This document shows positions 12,178 through 21,175 of a DNA stretch of 64,000 nt, in pieces; the stretch's first letter is position 1, and each line of letters begins with the position of its first letter. The notes under the pieces were generated by a model. It searched no databases, was not told the origin of the DNA, and saw only the letters and a list, made by a program, of their open reading frames with translations. The stretch lies in assembly GCF_037055355.1 (NCBI RefSeq), contig NZ_CP146350.1:7959001-8023000 (forward strand), read 5' to 3'. The position numbers and the translations under genes are program-made. Origin of the DNA: Streptomyces sp. DG1A-41. GTDB taxonomy: Bacteria; Actinomycetota; Actinomycetes; Streptomycetales; Streptomycetaceae.

Positions 12178-12254
12178 CTCGGTGCACGGAATCGTGCGCC
12201 GCTCCGGGAGTTTGGTCAATACCTGAGCAGAAGCGAGCATAGAAATGATTGAAG
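12178..12254. promoter_or_regulatory. divergent control region between pfkB-like and deoR-like genes
   Basis: A 77-bp AT-richer spacer separates the divergent starts. GAAATGATTGAAGATGA at 12243-12259 is a short A/T-rich direct-repeat stretch of the kind bound by DeoR-family repressors. No perfect palindrome or clear -35/-10 pair stood out. Assignment as the DeoR operator is inferred from position and base composition. Confidence 0.35.
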
Positions 12255-13040
12255 ATGACGAGTAGTGTGCGCGGCGTGCTGGCAGAACGACGACACCAAC
12301 TCATCCTGCGGGCCCTGCGCTCCGGCGGGCCCGCGTCCGTGACCGACCTCTCGGAGCAACTGGGCGTGAGTCCCGCCACAATCAGGCGTGACCTGGTCAA
12401 ACTGGAAGAAGACGGGCTGCTGACGCGCGTCCACGGCGGCGCCGTGGTCGAGGAGGGCGACCAGCCCTTCGCCGAGGTCGCCGAGGTGCGCGTGGCCGAG
12501 AAGGACGCCATAGCCGAACGTGCGGCGGCCATGATCAAGGACGGCCAGTCGGTGCTGCTGGACATCGGGACGACGGCCTACCGCCTGGCCCGGCAGCTGC
12601 ACGGCCGCCGGCTCACCGTGATCACCAGCAACCTGGTGGTCTACGAGGAGCTCGCCGACGACGAGGGCATCGAGCTGGTCCTGCTCGGCGGCATGGTCCG
12701 CCGCGAGTACCGCTCCCTGGTCGGCTTCCTCACCGAGGACAACCTGCGCCAGTTGCACGCCGACTGGCTCTTCCTCGGCACCAGCGGTGTGCGGCCCGGC
12801 GGCCAGGTCATGGACACGACGGTCGTGGAGGTGCCGGTCAAGCGCGCCATGATCAAGGCAGGCGAGAAAGTCGTGCTACTCGCCGACGCGGCGAAGTTCC
12901 CGGGGCACGGGATGGCGCAGGTCTGCGGTCCCGGGGACCTGGACGTGGTGGTGACGAACGAGCCGGTCGATCCGGCGACGCGGGCCTCTTTGCAGGAGGC
13001 AGGCGTCGAGGTCGTCGTGACGGGAAGGGTGCAGACGTGA
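12255..13040 (+). CDS. DeoR family transcriptional regulator
   Basis: 261 aa from ATG at 12255 (TTG 12249 and GTG 12267 are alternatives; none has a strong ribosome-binding site). Residues about 8-65 are the DeoR HTH (RHQLILRALRSGGPASVTDL, then LGVSPATIRRDLVKLEEDGLL and RVHGGAV). The C-terminal DeoRC sensor domain carries the sugar-phosphate binding elements (LDIGTTAYRLARQL, VITSNLVVYEEL, LLGGMVRREYRSLVG, FLGTSG). It probably represses both divergent runs and responds to the phosphorylated sugar made by the PfkB-type kinase. The stop overlaps the next start (GTGA). Confidence 0.92.
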   Translation: MTSSVRGVLAERRHQLILRALRSGGPASVTDLSEQLGVSPATIRRDLVKLEEDGLLTRVHGGAVVEEGDQPFAEVAEVRVAEKDAIAERAAAMIKDGQSVLLDIGTTAYRLARQLHGRRLTVITSNLVVYEELADDEGIELVLLGGMVRREYRSLVGFLTEDNLRQLHADWLFLGTSGVRPGGQVMDTTVVEVPVKRAMIKAGEKVVLLADAAKFPGHGMAQVCGPGDLDVVVTNEPVDPATRASLQEAGVEVVVTGRVQT

Positions 13041-14377
13041 AGCTGACCATTCTGGGCGGCGGAGGATTCCGCGTGCCGCTGGTGTACGGGGCGCTCCTCC
13101 AGGACCACGCCGAGGGCCGGGTGACGCACGTCGTCCTGCACGATCCGGATGCCGCGAGACTGTCCGCGGTGACGCGTGTCCTCGCCGAGCAGGCGGCCGG
13201 CGTCCCCGACGCGCCCGAGGTGACCGCCACCACCGATCTGGACGAGGCCCTGCGCGGCGCCGACTTCGTGTTCTCCGCGATCCGCGTCGGCGGCCTGGAG
13301 GGCCGCGCGAACGACGAGCGGGTGGCCCTGGCCGAGGGTGTCCTCGGCCAGGAGACGGTCGGCGCGGGCGGCATCGCCTACGGCCTGCGCACCGTCCCGG
13401 TCGCCGTCGACATCGCCCGGCGGGTCGCCCGCCTGGCGCCGGACGCCTGGGTCATCAATTTCACCAACCCGGCCGGCCTGGTCACCGAGGCCATGTCCCG
13501 CCACCTCGGCGACCGCGTCATCGGCATCTGCGACTCTCCGGTCGGCCTCGGCCGCCGCATCGCGCGCGTGCTCGGCGTGAAGAACCCGGGCGAGGCGTGG
13601 ATCGACTACGTCGGCCTCAACCACCTGGGCTGGGTGCGCGGCCTGCGCGTCGCCGGCCGCGACGAGCTCCCGCGTCTGCTCGCCGACCCGGACCTGCTGG
13701 GCTCCTTCGAGGAGGGCAAGCTCTTCGGCGTCGACTGGCTCCGGTCCCTGGGCGCGATCCCCAACGAGTACCTGCACTACTACTACTTCAACCGGGAAGC
13801 CGTGCGCGCCTACCAGCAGGCCGAGAAGACCCGCGGCGCCTTCCTGCACGACCAGCAGGCTCGCTTCTACGCCGAGATGAGGAACCCGGACGCCCCGGCG
13901 TGGAAGGTCTGGGACCAGACCCGAGCCGAGCGCGAGGCCACCTACATGGCCGAGAACCGCGAGACCGCCGGCGCCGGCGAACGCGACGAGGACGACCTGT
14001 CCGGCGGCTACGAGAAGGTGGCCCTCGCGCTGATGCGGGCGATCGCCCGGGACGAGCGCACGACCCTGATCCTCAATGTCCGCAACCAGCGCACCCTGTC
14101 GGTCCTGGACACGGACGCCGTCATCGAGGTCCCGTGCCTCGTCGACGCCAACGGCGCCCACCCCGTCACCGTCGATCCGCTGCCCGGCCACGCCACCGGG
14201 CTGGTCTGCGCGGTCAAGGCGGTCGAGCGCGAGGTGCTGGCCGCCGCCGACTCCGGCTCCCGCGCGACCGCGGTGAAGGCATTCGCGCTGCACCCGCTCG
14301 TCGACTCCGTCACTGTGGCCCGCAGGCTGGTCGAGGGCTACACCGAGGTCCACCCCGGACTGGCGTACCTTAGGTGA
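13037..14377 (+). CDS. GH4 family glycosidase (6-phospho-beta-glucosidase type)
   Basis: 446 aa from GTG at 13037, coupled to the regulator gene. The N-terminal Rossmann motif LTILGGGGFRVPLV binds NAD. FTNPAGLVTEAM and the metal-binding Cys segment VIGICDSPVGLGRRI, followed by DYVGLNHLGWV with its His, are hallmark GH4 positions for Mn and catalysis. GH4 enzymes hydrolyse glycosidic bonds through a redox-elimination mechanism, usually on 6-phosphorylated or acidic sugars. The linked kinase would fit a phosphorylated substrate. Exact specificity cannot be set from sequence alone. Confidence 0.92.
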   Translation: MKLTILGGGGFRVPLVYGALLQDHAEGRVTHVVLHDPDAARLSAVTRVLAEQAAGVPDAPEVTATTDLDEALRGADFVFSAIRVGGLEGRANDERVALAEGVLGQETVGAGGIAYGLRTVPVAVDIARRVARLAPDAWVINFTNPAGLVTEAMSRHLGDRVIGICDSPVGLGRRIARVLGVKNPGEAWIDYVGLNHLGWVRGLRVAGRDELPRLLADPDLLGSFEEGKLFGVDWLRSLGAIPNEYLHYYYFNREAVRAYQQAEKTRGAFLHDQQARFYAEMRNPDAPAWKVWDQTRAEREATYMAENRETAGAGERDEDDLSGGYEKVALALMRAIARDERTTLILNVRNQRTLSVLDTDAVIEVPCLVDANGAHPVTVDPLPGHATGLVCAVKAVEREVLAAADSGSRATAVKAFALHPLVDSVTVARRLVEGYTEVHPGLAYLR

Positions 14378-14386
14378 GCGCCGTTC

Positions 14387-14400
14387 GGTAAGCGCTTTCC
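14387..14400. promoter_or_regulatory. LacI-type palindromic operator candidate
   Basis: GGTAAGCGCTTTCC lies between the GH4 and GH38 genes. It is a palindrome around the central CG with one mismatched pair, matching the AAnCGnTT core bound by LacI/GalR-family repressors. No lacI-type gene is in the window, so the regulator would be elsewhere. A ribosome-binding site (TGGAG) follows before the ATG at 14432. Confidence 0.55.
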
Positions 14401-14431
14401 CGCCGCTCTTCCCGTTTCCTGGAGACATCTC

Positions 14432-17400
14432 ATGCACGACGAAAGCCGCCGGATCGAGGAGCGCGTGCAGCGCCTTCACGACCAGCGCATCAAGACCGCG
14501 ATCTACGCGGCCACCGTCCCCTTCGAGGTGGAGGCCTGGCAGGCCCCGGGGGAGCCGGTCCCGTTCGAGGAGGCCGCGGCCGCCTCGTACGCGCCCTTCG
14601 TGATGGGCACCCCGTGGGGCCCGCCCTGGGGCACCACGTGGTTCCGCATGCGCGGACAGGTGCCCGAGGAGTGGGCGGGCCGCCGCGTCGAGGCCGTCAT
14701 CGACCTCGGTTTCGTGGGCGACTGGCCCGGCAATCAGGCCGAGGCCCTCGTCCACCTCACGGACGGCACCCCGCTGAAGGCCGTCAACCCGCTCAACCAG
14801 TACGTGGCGATCGCCGACCCGGCGACCGGCGGCGAGACGGTCGAGTACCTGGTCGAGGCCGCCTCCAACCCGGACATCCTCGCCGACAACTTCTCGAAGA
14901 CCACCCCGCTCGGCGACATCCTCACCGCCGGGGACAAGCCGCTCTACACCTTCCGCGGCGCCGACATCGCCATCCTCGACGAGGAGGTCTGGCACCTCGA
15001 CCTCGACGTCCAGGTGCTGCGCGAGCTGATGCTGGAGCTCGGCGAGCACGACCCGCGCCGGCACGAGATCGCGCACGCGCTCGACCGGGCGATGGACCTG
15101 CTGGACCTGGACGACGTCTCCGGCTCCGCCGCCGCCGTGCGCGAAGCGCTGAAGCCGGTGCTGTCCAAGCCCGCGCATGCCAGCGCGCACACGATCTCCG
15201 GCGTCGGCCACGCCCACATCGACTCGGCCTGGCTCTGGCCGATCCGGGAGACCAAGCGCAAGACGTCCCGCACGTTCTCCAACGTCACGTCCCTGGCCGA
15301 CGAGTACGACGACTTCATCTTCGCCTGCTCCCAGGCCCAGCAGTACGAGTGGGTGCGCGACAACTACCCCAAGGTGTGGGCCCGCATCCAGGAGTCGGTC
15401 AAGAAGGGCCAGTGGGCACCGGTCGGCGGCATGTGGGTCGAGGCCGACGGCAACCTGCCCGGCGGCGAGGCCGTCGCCCGCCAGTTCATCCACGGCAAGC
15501 GGTTCTTCATCGAGAACTTCGGCATCGAGACCAAGGGCGTGTGGCTGCCGGACTCCTTCGGCTACAACGCGGCCTACCCGCAGCTGGCCAAGCTCGCCGG
15601 CAACGAGTGGTTCCTCACCCAGAAGATCTCCTGGAACCAGACCAACAGGTTCCCCCACCACACCTTCTGGTGGGAGGGCATCGACGGCACCCGCATCTTC
15701 ACCCACTTCCCGCCGGTCGACACCTACAACGCCCGCTTCAGCGGCGAGGAGATGTCCCGGGCGGTCCGCAACTACCGGGAGAAGGGCGGCGCCAGCCGCT
15801 CCCTGGCCCCCTTCGGCTGGGGCGACGGCGGTGGCGGCCCCACCCGCGAGATCATGGAGCGCGCCCGCAGGCTGGCGGACCTGGAGGGCTCCGCGAAGGT
15901 CGTCGTCGAACACCCCGACGAGTTCTTCGCCAAGGCCCGCGAGGAGTACCCGGACGCGCCCGTCTGGGTCGGAGAGCTCTACCTGGAGCTGCACCGCGCC
16001 ACCTACACCTCCCAGGCCCGCACCAAGCAGGGCAACCGCCGCTCCGAGCACCTCCTGCGCGAGGCGGAACTGTGGGCGACCACGGCCGCGCTGCACGCGC
16101 GGGGCTACACGTACCCGTACGAGAAGCTGGACCGGCTCTGGAAGACGGTGCTGCTGCACCAGTTCCACGACATCCTGCCCGGCTCGTCCATCGCCTGGGT
16201 GCACCGGGAGGCCGAGGCCGAGTACGCCCGCGTCGCCCGCGAGCTCCAGGCGCTGACCGCCGAGGCGATGGCCGCGCTCGGCACCGGCGGGACCCGCGTC
16301 TTCAACACCAGCCCCTACGACCGTGCCGAGGTGGTCCGCACCGCCGACGGCGCACCGGTGTACGTGGAGGTGCCCGCGAGCGGCTCCGCGCCCCTCGTCG
16401 ACGCCGAGCCCCCGCAGCCGGTGACGGTGAGCGGCCGGGTGCTCGACAACGGGCTGGTCCGGGTGGAGGTGGCCGAGGACGGCACCCTGTCGTCCGTCCG
16501 CGACCTGCGCGCCGACCGCGAGGTCCTGGCCGACCAGGGCAACCTGCTCCGCCTGCACACCGACCTGCCCAACTACTGGGACGCCTGGGACATCGACAAG
16601 CACTACAAGAACCGCTACACGGACCTCCTGGACGCCTCGTGGGTCGCGGTCGTCGAGCAGGACCCGCTGGTCGGTGCGATCCGCGTCGAGCGGGCCTTCG
16701 GCAAAGGCTCGACGATCACCCAGACGATCACCGTCCGCGCGGGCAGCCCCCGGATCGACATCGAGACGGACATCGACTGGCACGAGAGCGAGAAGATCCT
16801 CAAGGCGGCCTTCCCGGTCGACATCCGCGCCCCGCACTCCTCCGCCGAGATCCAGTTCGGCCACATCCAGCGGCCCACGCACACCAACACCAGCTGGGAG
16901 GCGGCCCGCTTCGAGGTCTCCGGCCACCGCTGGGTGCACATCGGCGAACCCGGCTACGGCGTCGCGGTCATCAACGACTCGACGTACGGCCACGACGTCT
17001 CCCGCACGGTGCGCGAGGACGGCGGCACCACGACCACCGTCCGCCTCAGCCTGGTCCGCGCCCCGCGCATCCCGGACCCCGAGGCCGACCAGGGCCGCCA
17101 CCGCTTCACCTACTCGCTGCTGCCGGGCGCGAGCATCGAGGACGCCGTCGCCGAGGGCTACGCCCTCAACCTCCCGCTCCGGGTGGCCGACGCGGCCGGC
17201 GCCCCCGCACCGGTCGTCTCCACCGAGGGCGAGGGCGTGACGGTGGAGGCGGTCAAGCTCGCCGACGACGCCTCCGGCGACGTGGTCGTACGGCTCTACG
17301 AGTCCCGTGGCGGCCGGGCCCAGGGCGTCCTGCGCACCGGCTTCCCGCTCGTCGGTGCGCACATCACCGACCTGCTGGAGCGACCGCTGGAGGAAACGCG

Positions 17401-17476
17401 CGTGGACGGCGACGGCGGTGTCCCCGTCGAACTGCGGCCCTTCCAGATCCTGACACTGCGGCTGCGCAGGGGCTGA
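14432..17476 (+). CDS. GH38 alpha-mannosidase
   Basis: 1014 aa, the usual length of bacterial GH38 enzymes. An N-terminal beta domain (to about residue 245) is followed by the catalytic domain. It contains the zinc ligands in GHAHIDSAWLWP and the nucleophile Asp in GVWLPDSFGYNAAYPQ. FHDILPGSSI closes the three-helix bundle region, and beta-sandwich domains follow (NGLVRVEVAEDGTLSSVRDL, LPNYWDAWDIDKHY, SYGTQFGHIQRP-like IQFGHIQRPTHTNTS). It removes alpha-linked mannose from N-glycan or similar oligosaccharides; no signal peptide, so it acts in the cytoplasm on imported sugars. It is followed 3 nt later by the fucosidase gene. Confidence 0.95.
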   Translation: MHDESRRIEERVQRLHDQRIKTAIYAATVPFEVEAWQAPGEPVPFEEAAAASYAPFVMGTPWGPPWGTTWFRMRGQVPEEWAGRRVEAVIDLGFVGDWPGNQAEALVHLTDGTPLKAVNPLNQYVAIADPATGGETVEYLVEAASNPDILADNFSKTTPLGDILTAGDKPLYTFRGADIAILDEEVWHLDLDVQVLRELMLELGEHDPRRHEIAHALDRAMDLLDLDDVSGSAAAVREALKPVLSKPAHASAHTISGVGHAHIDSAWLWPIRETKRKTSRTFSNVTSLADEYDDFIFACSQAQQYEWVRDNYPKVWARIQESVKKGQWAPVGGMWVEADGNLPGGEAVARQFIHGKRFFIENFGIETKGVWLPDSFGYNAAYPQLAKLAGNEWFLTQKISWNQTNRFPHHTFWWEGIDGTRIFTHFPPVDTYNARFSGEEMSRAVRNYREKGGASRSLAPFGWGDGGGGPTREIMERARRLADLEGSAKVVVEHPDEFFAKAREEYPDAPVWVGELYLELHRATYTSQARTKQGNRRSEHLLREAELWATTAALHARGYTYPYEKLDRLWKTVLLHQFHDILPGSSIAWVHREAEAEYARVARELQALTAEAMAALGTGGTRVFNTSPYDRAEVVRTADGAPVYVEVPASGSAPLVDAEPPQPVTVSGRVLDNGLVRVEVAEDGTLSSVRDLRADREVLADQGNLLRLHTDLPNYWDAWDIDKHYKNRYTDLLDASWVAVVEQDPLVGAIRVERAFGKGSTITQTITVRAGSPRIDIETDIDWHESEKILKAAFPVDIRAPHSSAEIQFGHIQRPTHTNTSWEAARFEVSGHRWVHIGEPGYGVAVINDSTYGHDVSRTVREDGGTTTTVRLSLVRAPRIPDPEADQGRHRFTYSLLPGASIEDAVAEGYALNLPLRVADAAGAPAPVVSTEGEGVTVEAVKLADDASGDVVVRLYESRGGRAQGVLRTGFPLVGAHITDLLERPLEETRVDGDGGVPVELRPFQILTLRLRRG

Positions 17477-17479
17477 CCC

Positions 17480-18730
17480 ATGGCCGTGCAACCCTGGTTC
17501 ACCGACGCCAAGCTGGGGATCTTCATCCACTGGGGCGTCTACGCCGTCGACGGCGTCCAGGAGTCCTGGTCGTTCTACGACGGCATCGTCCCCTACGACC
17601 GGTACATGTCCCAGTTCGACCGCTTCACGGCCTCCCGCTACGACCCGCGCGACTGGGCGAGGCTCTTCGCGCGGGCCGGCGCGAAGTACGCCGTGCTGAC
17701 CAGCCGCCACCACGACGGCGTCGCCCTGTGGGACACGGCGTACGGCGACCTGAACGTGGGCCGCGACCTCATCGGCGGCTACGCCGACGCCCTGCGCGAG
17801 CAGGGCCTCAAGGTCGGGCTCTACTACTCGCACTCGGACTGGAGCCACCCCGACTACGCCTCCACGCGCAAGCCGGACCGCCCACCGGAGCTGGAGGACA
17901 ACCGCTACTCGGAGGCCGCCGCCGAGGACGAGGACCTGGAGGCCTGGGAGAGGTTCCTCGCCTATCGCGACGGTCAGGTAGGGGAGCTGGCGGCACGTTA
18001 CAAGCCCGACCTGCTGTGGTTCGACGGCGAGTGGGACCGCAGCGAGGAACAGTGGCGCATCCCCGAACTCGCCGCCCTCGTCCGCTCCGAGGTGCCGGAC
18101 GTCGTCTTCAACGCCCGCATGCTCGGCGAGGGCGACTACGCGACGCCGGAACAGGGCGCCCCGGTCGTCCCGCCCGAGGGCCCCTGGGAGCTGTGCCTGA
18201 CGATCAACGACTCCTGGGGCCACCAGCACCACGACCACAACCACAAGTCGGTCGACCAGCTGATCCGCTACTTCACCGAGACCATCGGCGGCGGAGGCAA
18301 CCTGCTGCTCAGCGTCGGCCCACGGGAGGACGGCACGATTCCGGCCGAGCAGGCGGAGCGGCTGGAAGGGCTCGGCGACTGGATCGCCGGGCACGCGGAG
18401 GCGGTGTACGGCACCGAACGAGGACTCCCGCCGGGCCACCACTACGGCCCGAGCACCCTCTCCAAGGACCGCCGCACCCTCTACCTGATCCTCTTCGACG
18501 CCCCACGCGCCGAGATCAACGTGCGCGGCCTCATCGGGAAAGTGCGCAGGGCTTCGGTGCTCGGCAGCGGCACGGAACTGGCCCACCGTGTCACCGGCGG
18601 CCTCCACGACACCCCGGGCGTCCTGTGGATCGAGCCTCCCGCCGCGCCGGACCTCGACCCGCACGCCACCGTGCTGGCCGTCGAACTGGAAGGGGAACTG
18701 GAGCTGTATCGCGGAGCCGGCCGATTCTGA
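17480..18730 (+). CDS. GH29 alpha-L-fucosidase
   Basis: 416 aa. Family features: LGIFIHWGVYAVDG at the N-terminus, LTSRHHDGVALWDT, GLYYSHSDWSHPDY and the nucleophile Asp in LLWFDGEWDRSEEQW. GGGGNLLLSVGPREDG precedes a short C-terminal beta domain (residues about 330-416). No signal peptide, so cytoplasmic, releasing fucose from imported oligosaccharides together with the adjacent alpha-mannosidase. The ATG follows the GH38 stop by 3 nt, so they share a transcript that ends at the hairpin at 18760. Confidence 0.94.
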   Translation: MAVQPWFTDAKLGIFIHWGVYAVDGVQESWSFYDGIVPYDRYMSQFDRFTASRYDPRDWARLFARAGAKYAVLTSRHHDGVALWDTAYGDLNVGRDLIGGYADALREQGLKVGLYYSHSDWSHPDYASTRKPDRPPELEDNRYSEAAAEDEDLEAWERFLAYRDGQVGELAARYKPDLLWFDGEWDRSEEQWRIPELAALVRSEVPDVVFNARMLGEGDYATPEQGAPVVPPEGPWELCLTINDSWGHQHHDHNHKSVDQLIRYFTETIGGGGNLLLSVGPREDGTIPAEQAERLEGLGDWIAGHAEAVYGTERGLPPGHHYGPSTLSKDRRTLYLILFDAPRAEINVRGLIGKVRRASVLGSGTELAHRVTGGLHDTPGVLWIEPPAAPDLDPHATVLAVELEGELELYRGAGRF

Positions 18731-18759
18731 CGAAAGTTTAAGAAACGGGTAAGTGGCCT

Positions 18760-18790
18760 GCTCACGGGCGGTATGTGGACGCCCGTGAGC
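18760..18790 (+). terminator. rho-independent-type hairpin after the fucosidase gene
   Basis: A perfect 11-bp inverted repeat (GCTCACGGGCG at 18760-18770, CGCCCGTGAGC at 18780-18790) with a 9-nt loop lies 30 bp beyond the GH29 stop. It lacks a U tract, as is common in Streptomyces. Confidence 0.75.
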
Positions 18791-18873
18791 ACGCCCGTTC
18801 GCCTTCCGGACATCTGAAGTTCGCCCGTTCCCCCTGGGATGCGGAATGCACAACGCGAACGAAAGGTGTCACC

Positions 18874-19707
18874 GTGCGAGACCCGCGTATGGCTGCGATC
18901 GGCAAGGGCCTGAAGCGTCGCGGAAGGCTGGTGATGCAGGCGGTCAGTCCACCGCGCCGGAAACTCGACGCCATCCCCGCCCCCCGCCCGGCCGCCGACA
19001 CCTACACCGCCCCGCCCGCCCCCCGGCTGGTGGACTCTCCGGTCTTCGTGCTGTCGTCGGTGCGCTCCGGTTCGACTCTGCTGCGCGTCCTGCTCAACAG
19101 CCACAGCCGCATCCGCGCCCCGCACGAGATGCACCTGCGCACCGTGCACGTCAACCTCTCCCGCGACTTCACCGCGGACGCCATGCGGGCGCTCCACCTC
19201 GACAAGGACGAGCTGGAACACGTGCTGTGGGACCGGGTGCTGCACCTGGAGCTCACCCGCAGCGGCAAGGACGTCATCGTCGACAAGACCCCGCCGAACA
19301 CCCTCATCTGGCCCCGGTTGCACCGGTGTTGGCCGAACGCCCGCTACATCCTGCTGCTCCGCCACCCCGGCGCGGTCGTCACGTCCCTCACCGACCGCCG
19401 CGCCGAGCCCGATCACGAAGCCGTCCGCGCGGAAGTCCTCGGTTACAGCGAGAAGCTGGAGGAGGCCCGCCTGAACCTCGACCCCCATGTGATCACCTAC
19501 GAGGAGCTCACCGCCGCGCCGGAGAAGGTCACCCGGGGCATCTGCGACCACCTCGGTGTGCCCTGGGAGCCCGGCATGCTCGACTACGGCAGCAAGGACC
19601 ACGGCACCTTCCGCCCCCAGCTCGGCGACTGGTCCAGCACCATCAAGTCCGGCCGCATCCAGTCGGCCCGCTCCGCCGACCCGGGCGTCGAACTCCCCCA
19701 CGCCTGA
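18874..19707 (+). CDS. sulfotransferase family protein
   Basis: 277 aa from GTG at 18874, chosen because AAAGG lies 7 nt upstream; the open frame continues farther upstream through the terminator hairpin. The 5'-phosphosulfate-binding loop FVLSSVRSGSTLLRVLLNSH (about residues 51-70) and the 3'-phosphate motif RYILLLRHPGAVVTSL identify a PAPS-dependent sulfotransferase. TYEELTAAPEKV and a C-terminal WSSTIKSGRIQ region match the Sulfotransfer_3-like group. It transfers sulfate from PAPS to an unknown acceptor in the cytoplasm. It converges on the ATP-grasp gene with a shared hairpin between them. Confidence 0.88.
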   Translation: MRDPRMAAIGKGLKRRGRLVMQAVSPPRRKLDAIPAPRPAADTYTAPPAPRLVDSPVFVLSSVRSGSTLLRVLLNSHSRIRAPHEMHLRTVHVNLSRDFTADAMRALHLDKDELEHVLWDRVLHLELTRSGKDVIVDKTPPNTLIWPRLHRCWPNARYILLLRHPGAVVTSLTDRRAEPDHEAVRAEVLGYSEKLEEARLNLDPHVITYEELTAAPEKVTRGICDHLGVPWEPGMLDYGSKDHGTFRPQLGDWSSTIKSGRIQSARSADPGVELPHA

Positions 19708-19730
19708 GGGAACTGGCCCAGGCGTGGGGG
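19695..19730. terminator. bidirectional terminator between convergent genes
   Basis: A perfect 11-bp stem (CCCCCACGCCT at 19695-19705, AGGCGTGGGGG at 19720-19730) with a 14-nt loop. The stop codon of the sulfotransferase gene (19705-19707) lies at the top of the stem, so the hairpin also covers the end of that gene. Confidence 0.7.
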
Positions 19731-19755
19731 TACAGGGACTAGAGCGGCACAGGGG

Positions 19756-20913
19756 CTAGAGAGGCAGGGCCTCGACCGTGGCCTGCGGGGCCGCCGTGCC
19801 TACGGAGCCGGCCGACACCGCGGGCAGCGGCTGTTGGTCGGTCGCGTCCGCTCGCTGCTCCGTCGCCTCCGGCCGCTGGTGCGGCAGCTGCACCGGCCGC
19901 AGCGGACGCGGCCCCGACACCACCGTGTAGTCCTGGCCAAGGAACGGCGGGACCACCACGCCCGGGTCCTCGCCGAGCGCCAGCTGGACGGCGGCCCAGG
20001 GGGCGTTGACACCGCACAGGGACAGCTGGTGCAGGCCGCCGGCCGGGCGGGTGTTGACGTCCATCAGGACCGGCCGGTCGCCGAACATCCGGAACTGGAT
20101 GTTGGACAGGTAGTGAAGACCGAAGCCCTCCGCGATCCGCCGGGCCGGGTCCAGCCACTGCTCGTGCAGCGTGAAGCCCCGGCGGCGCCCGTTCTTGGTG
20201 CGGCCGATGGCCAGCCGGACCCGGTTGTCCGGACCGGTCAGGCAGTCCACCGACACCTCGGGCTGCTCCAGGCGCGGCATCACCAGCCAGTCGACCGGCT
20301 CCTCGGCCCGCCGCAGCGCCTCCAGCACCAGGTCGAACGGCACGTACGGGCTCGGGAAGCCGCTCAGGTGCGTCAGCGAGAAGGGCGAGCGCGTGATCAC
20401 GCGGAAGCCCACCCCGCCCGCCCCGGACGCCGGCTTGAAACACGCCTTGTGCCCCGCGGCCTCCAACTCCTCGACGGCCGCGACGAGTTCGTCACTGGAC
20501 CGGACCCGCCACCACGGCGGCACCGGCACGCCGATCGCCTGGACCGCCTCGTAGGCGATCACCTTGTCCTGGAAGACGGCCACCGCCTCGGGCGGCGGTG
20601 CCAGCACCGCCGTGCCGGCCGCCTCGAACTCGGCGCGGTGCGCCACGATCGCCGACTGGTGCAGCCGGGGCACGAACACGTCGATACCGCGCCGCGCGCA
20701 CTGGTCCAGCGCGTACTCGACGTACCCGGCGGGGGAGAGGTTCTCGGGTTCCAGCTCGGCGGTGTCGGCGGCGGCCAGCACGGGGGAGTCGGAGTCGCCG
20801 TGCGTCGCATGGATCTCGACGGCCCGGTCGCTGGGATTTCTCCGCAGCTGATCCATGAAGAACACGTTCTCCGCGTACGTGCGGTTGAGCCAGACGCGTA
20901 CGCGAGAGACCAT
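19756..20913 (-). CDS. ATP-grasp domain protein
   Basis: 385 aa. N-terminal VWLNRTYAENVFFMDQLRR and VFVPRLHQSAI precede an ATP-grasp fold: DKVIAYEAVQAIGVPVPPWW (start of ATP-grasp), HKACFKPASGAGGVGFR (ATP-binding Lys and Gly-rich loop), VDWLVMPRLEQPEVSVDCL and the Mg-binding RPVLMDVNTRPAGGLHQLSL. Such ligases join a carboxylate to an amine or thiol through an acyl phosphate. Residues after about 325 are a low-complexity Pro/Gln/Ala tail. The substrate is unknown and no partner gene is linked. Confidence 0.85.
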   Translation of the reverse strand: MVSRVRVWLNRTYAENVFFMDQLRRNPSDRAVEIHATHGDSDSPVLAAADTAELEPENLSPAGYVEYALDQCARRGIDVFVPRLHQSAIVAHRAEFEAAGTAVLAPPPEAVAVFQDKVIAYEAVQAIGVPVPPWWRVRSSDELVAAVEELEAAGHKACFKPASGAGGVGFRVITRSPFSLTHLSGFPSPYVPFDLVLEALRRAEEPVDWLVMPRLEQPEVSVDCLTGPDNRVRLAIGRTKNGRRRGFTLHEQWLDPARRIAEGFGLHYLSNIQFRMFGDRPVLMDVNTRPAGGLHQLSLCGVNAPWAAVQLALGEDPGVVVPPFLGQDYTVVSGPRPLRPVQLPHQRPEATEQRADATDQQPLPAVSAGSVGTAAPQATVEALPL

Positions 20914-21175
20914 GCAGGCCGCCTTTCACGGTTCGCGGGCAGGGCTCAGCAGCCCGTGCCCGGGCAGGATGATTGGAGGGTCACCAAACCGCCCCTTGAG
21001 AGGGAAGTTCTTAGCGGTGGTGTTGGGGCAGATCATACGGCTTCGGCGGGCCGTGTCGTGCAACACGCGGGTTACGGATTTGCGATCACGGCCGTCCGGC
21101 CGCCCTTGTCGTCCGGCCCGGTGATGTGATCTCGTGGTGGCGTTCGCGTTCGGGCGCGCGGAAGGGGGGCGAGGG

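Noticed and set aside
14614..18741. A 1375-codon plus-strand frame overlapping GH38 and GH29
   Set aside because: Arg/Pro/Gly-rich shifted frame of the real genes.
12641..18853. A 2070-codon minus-strand open frame opposite the GH4, GH38 and GH29 genes
   Set aside because: Shadow of the plus-strand glycosidase genes; composition rich in Val/Arg/Gly/Asp with no domains.
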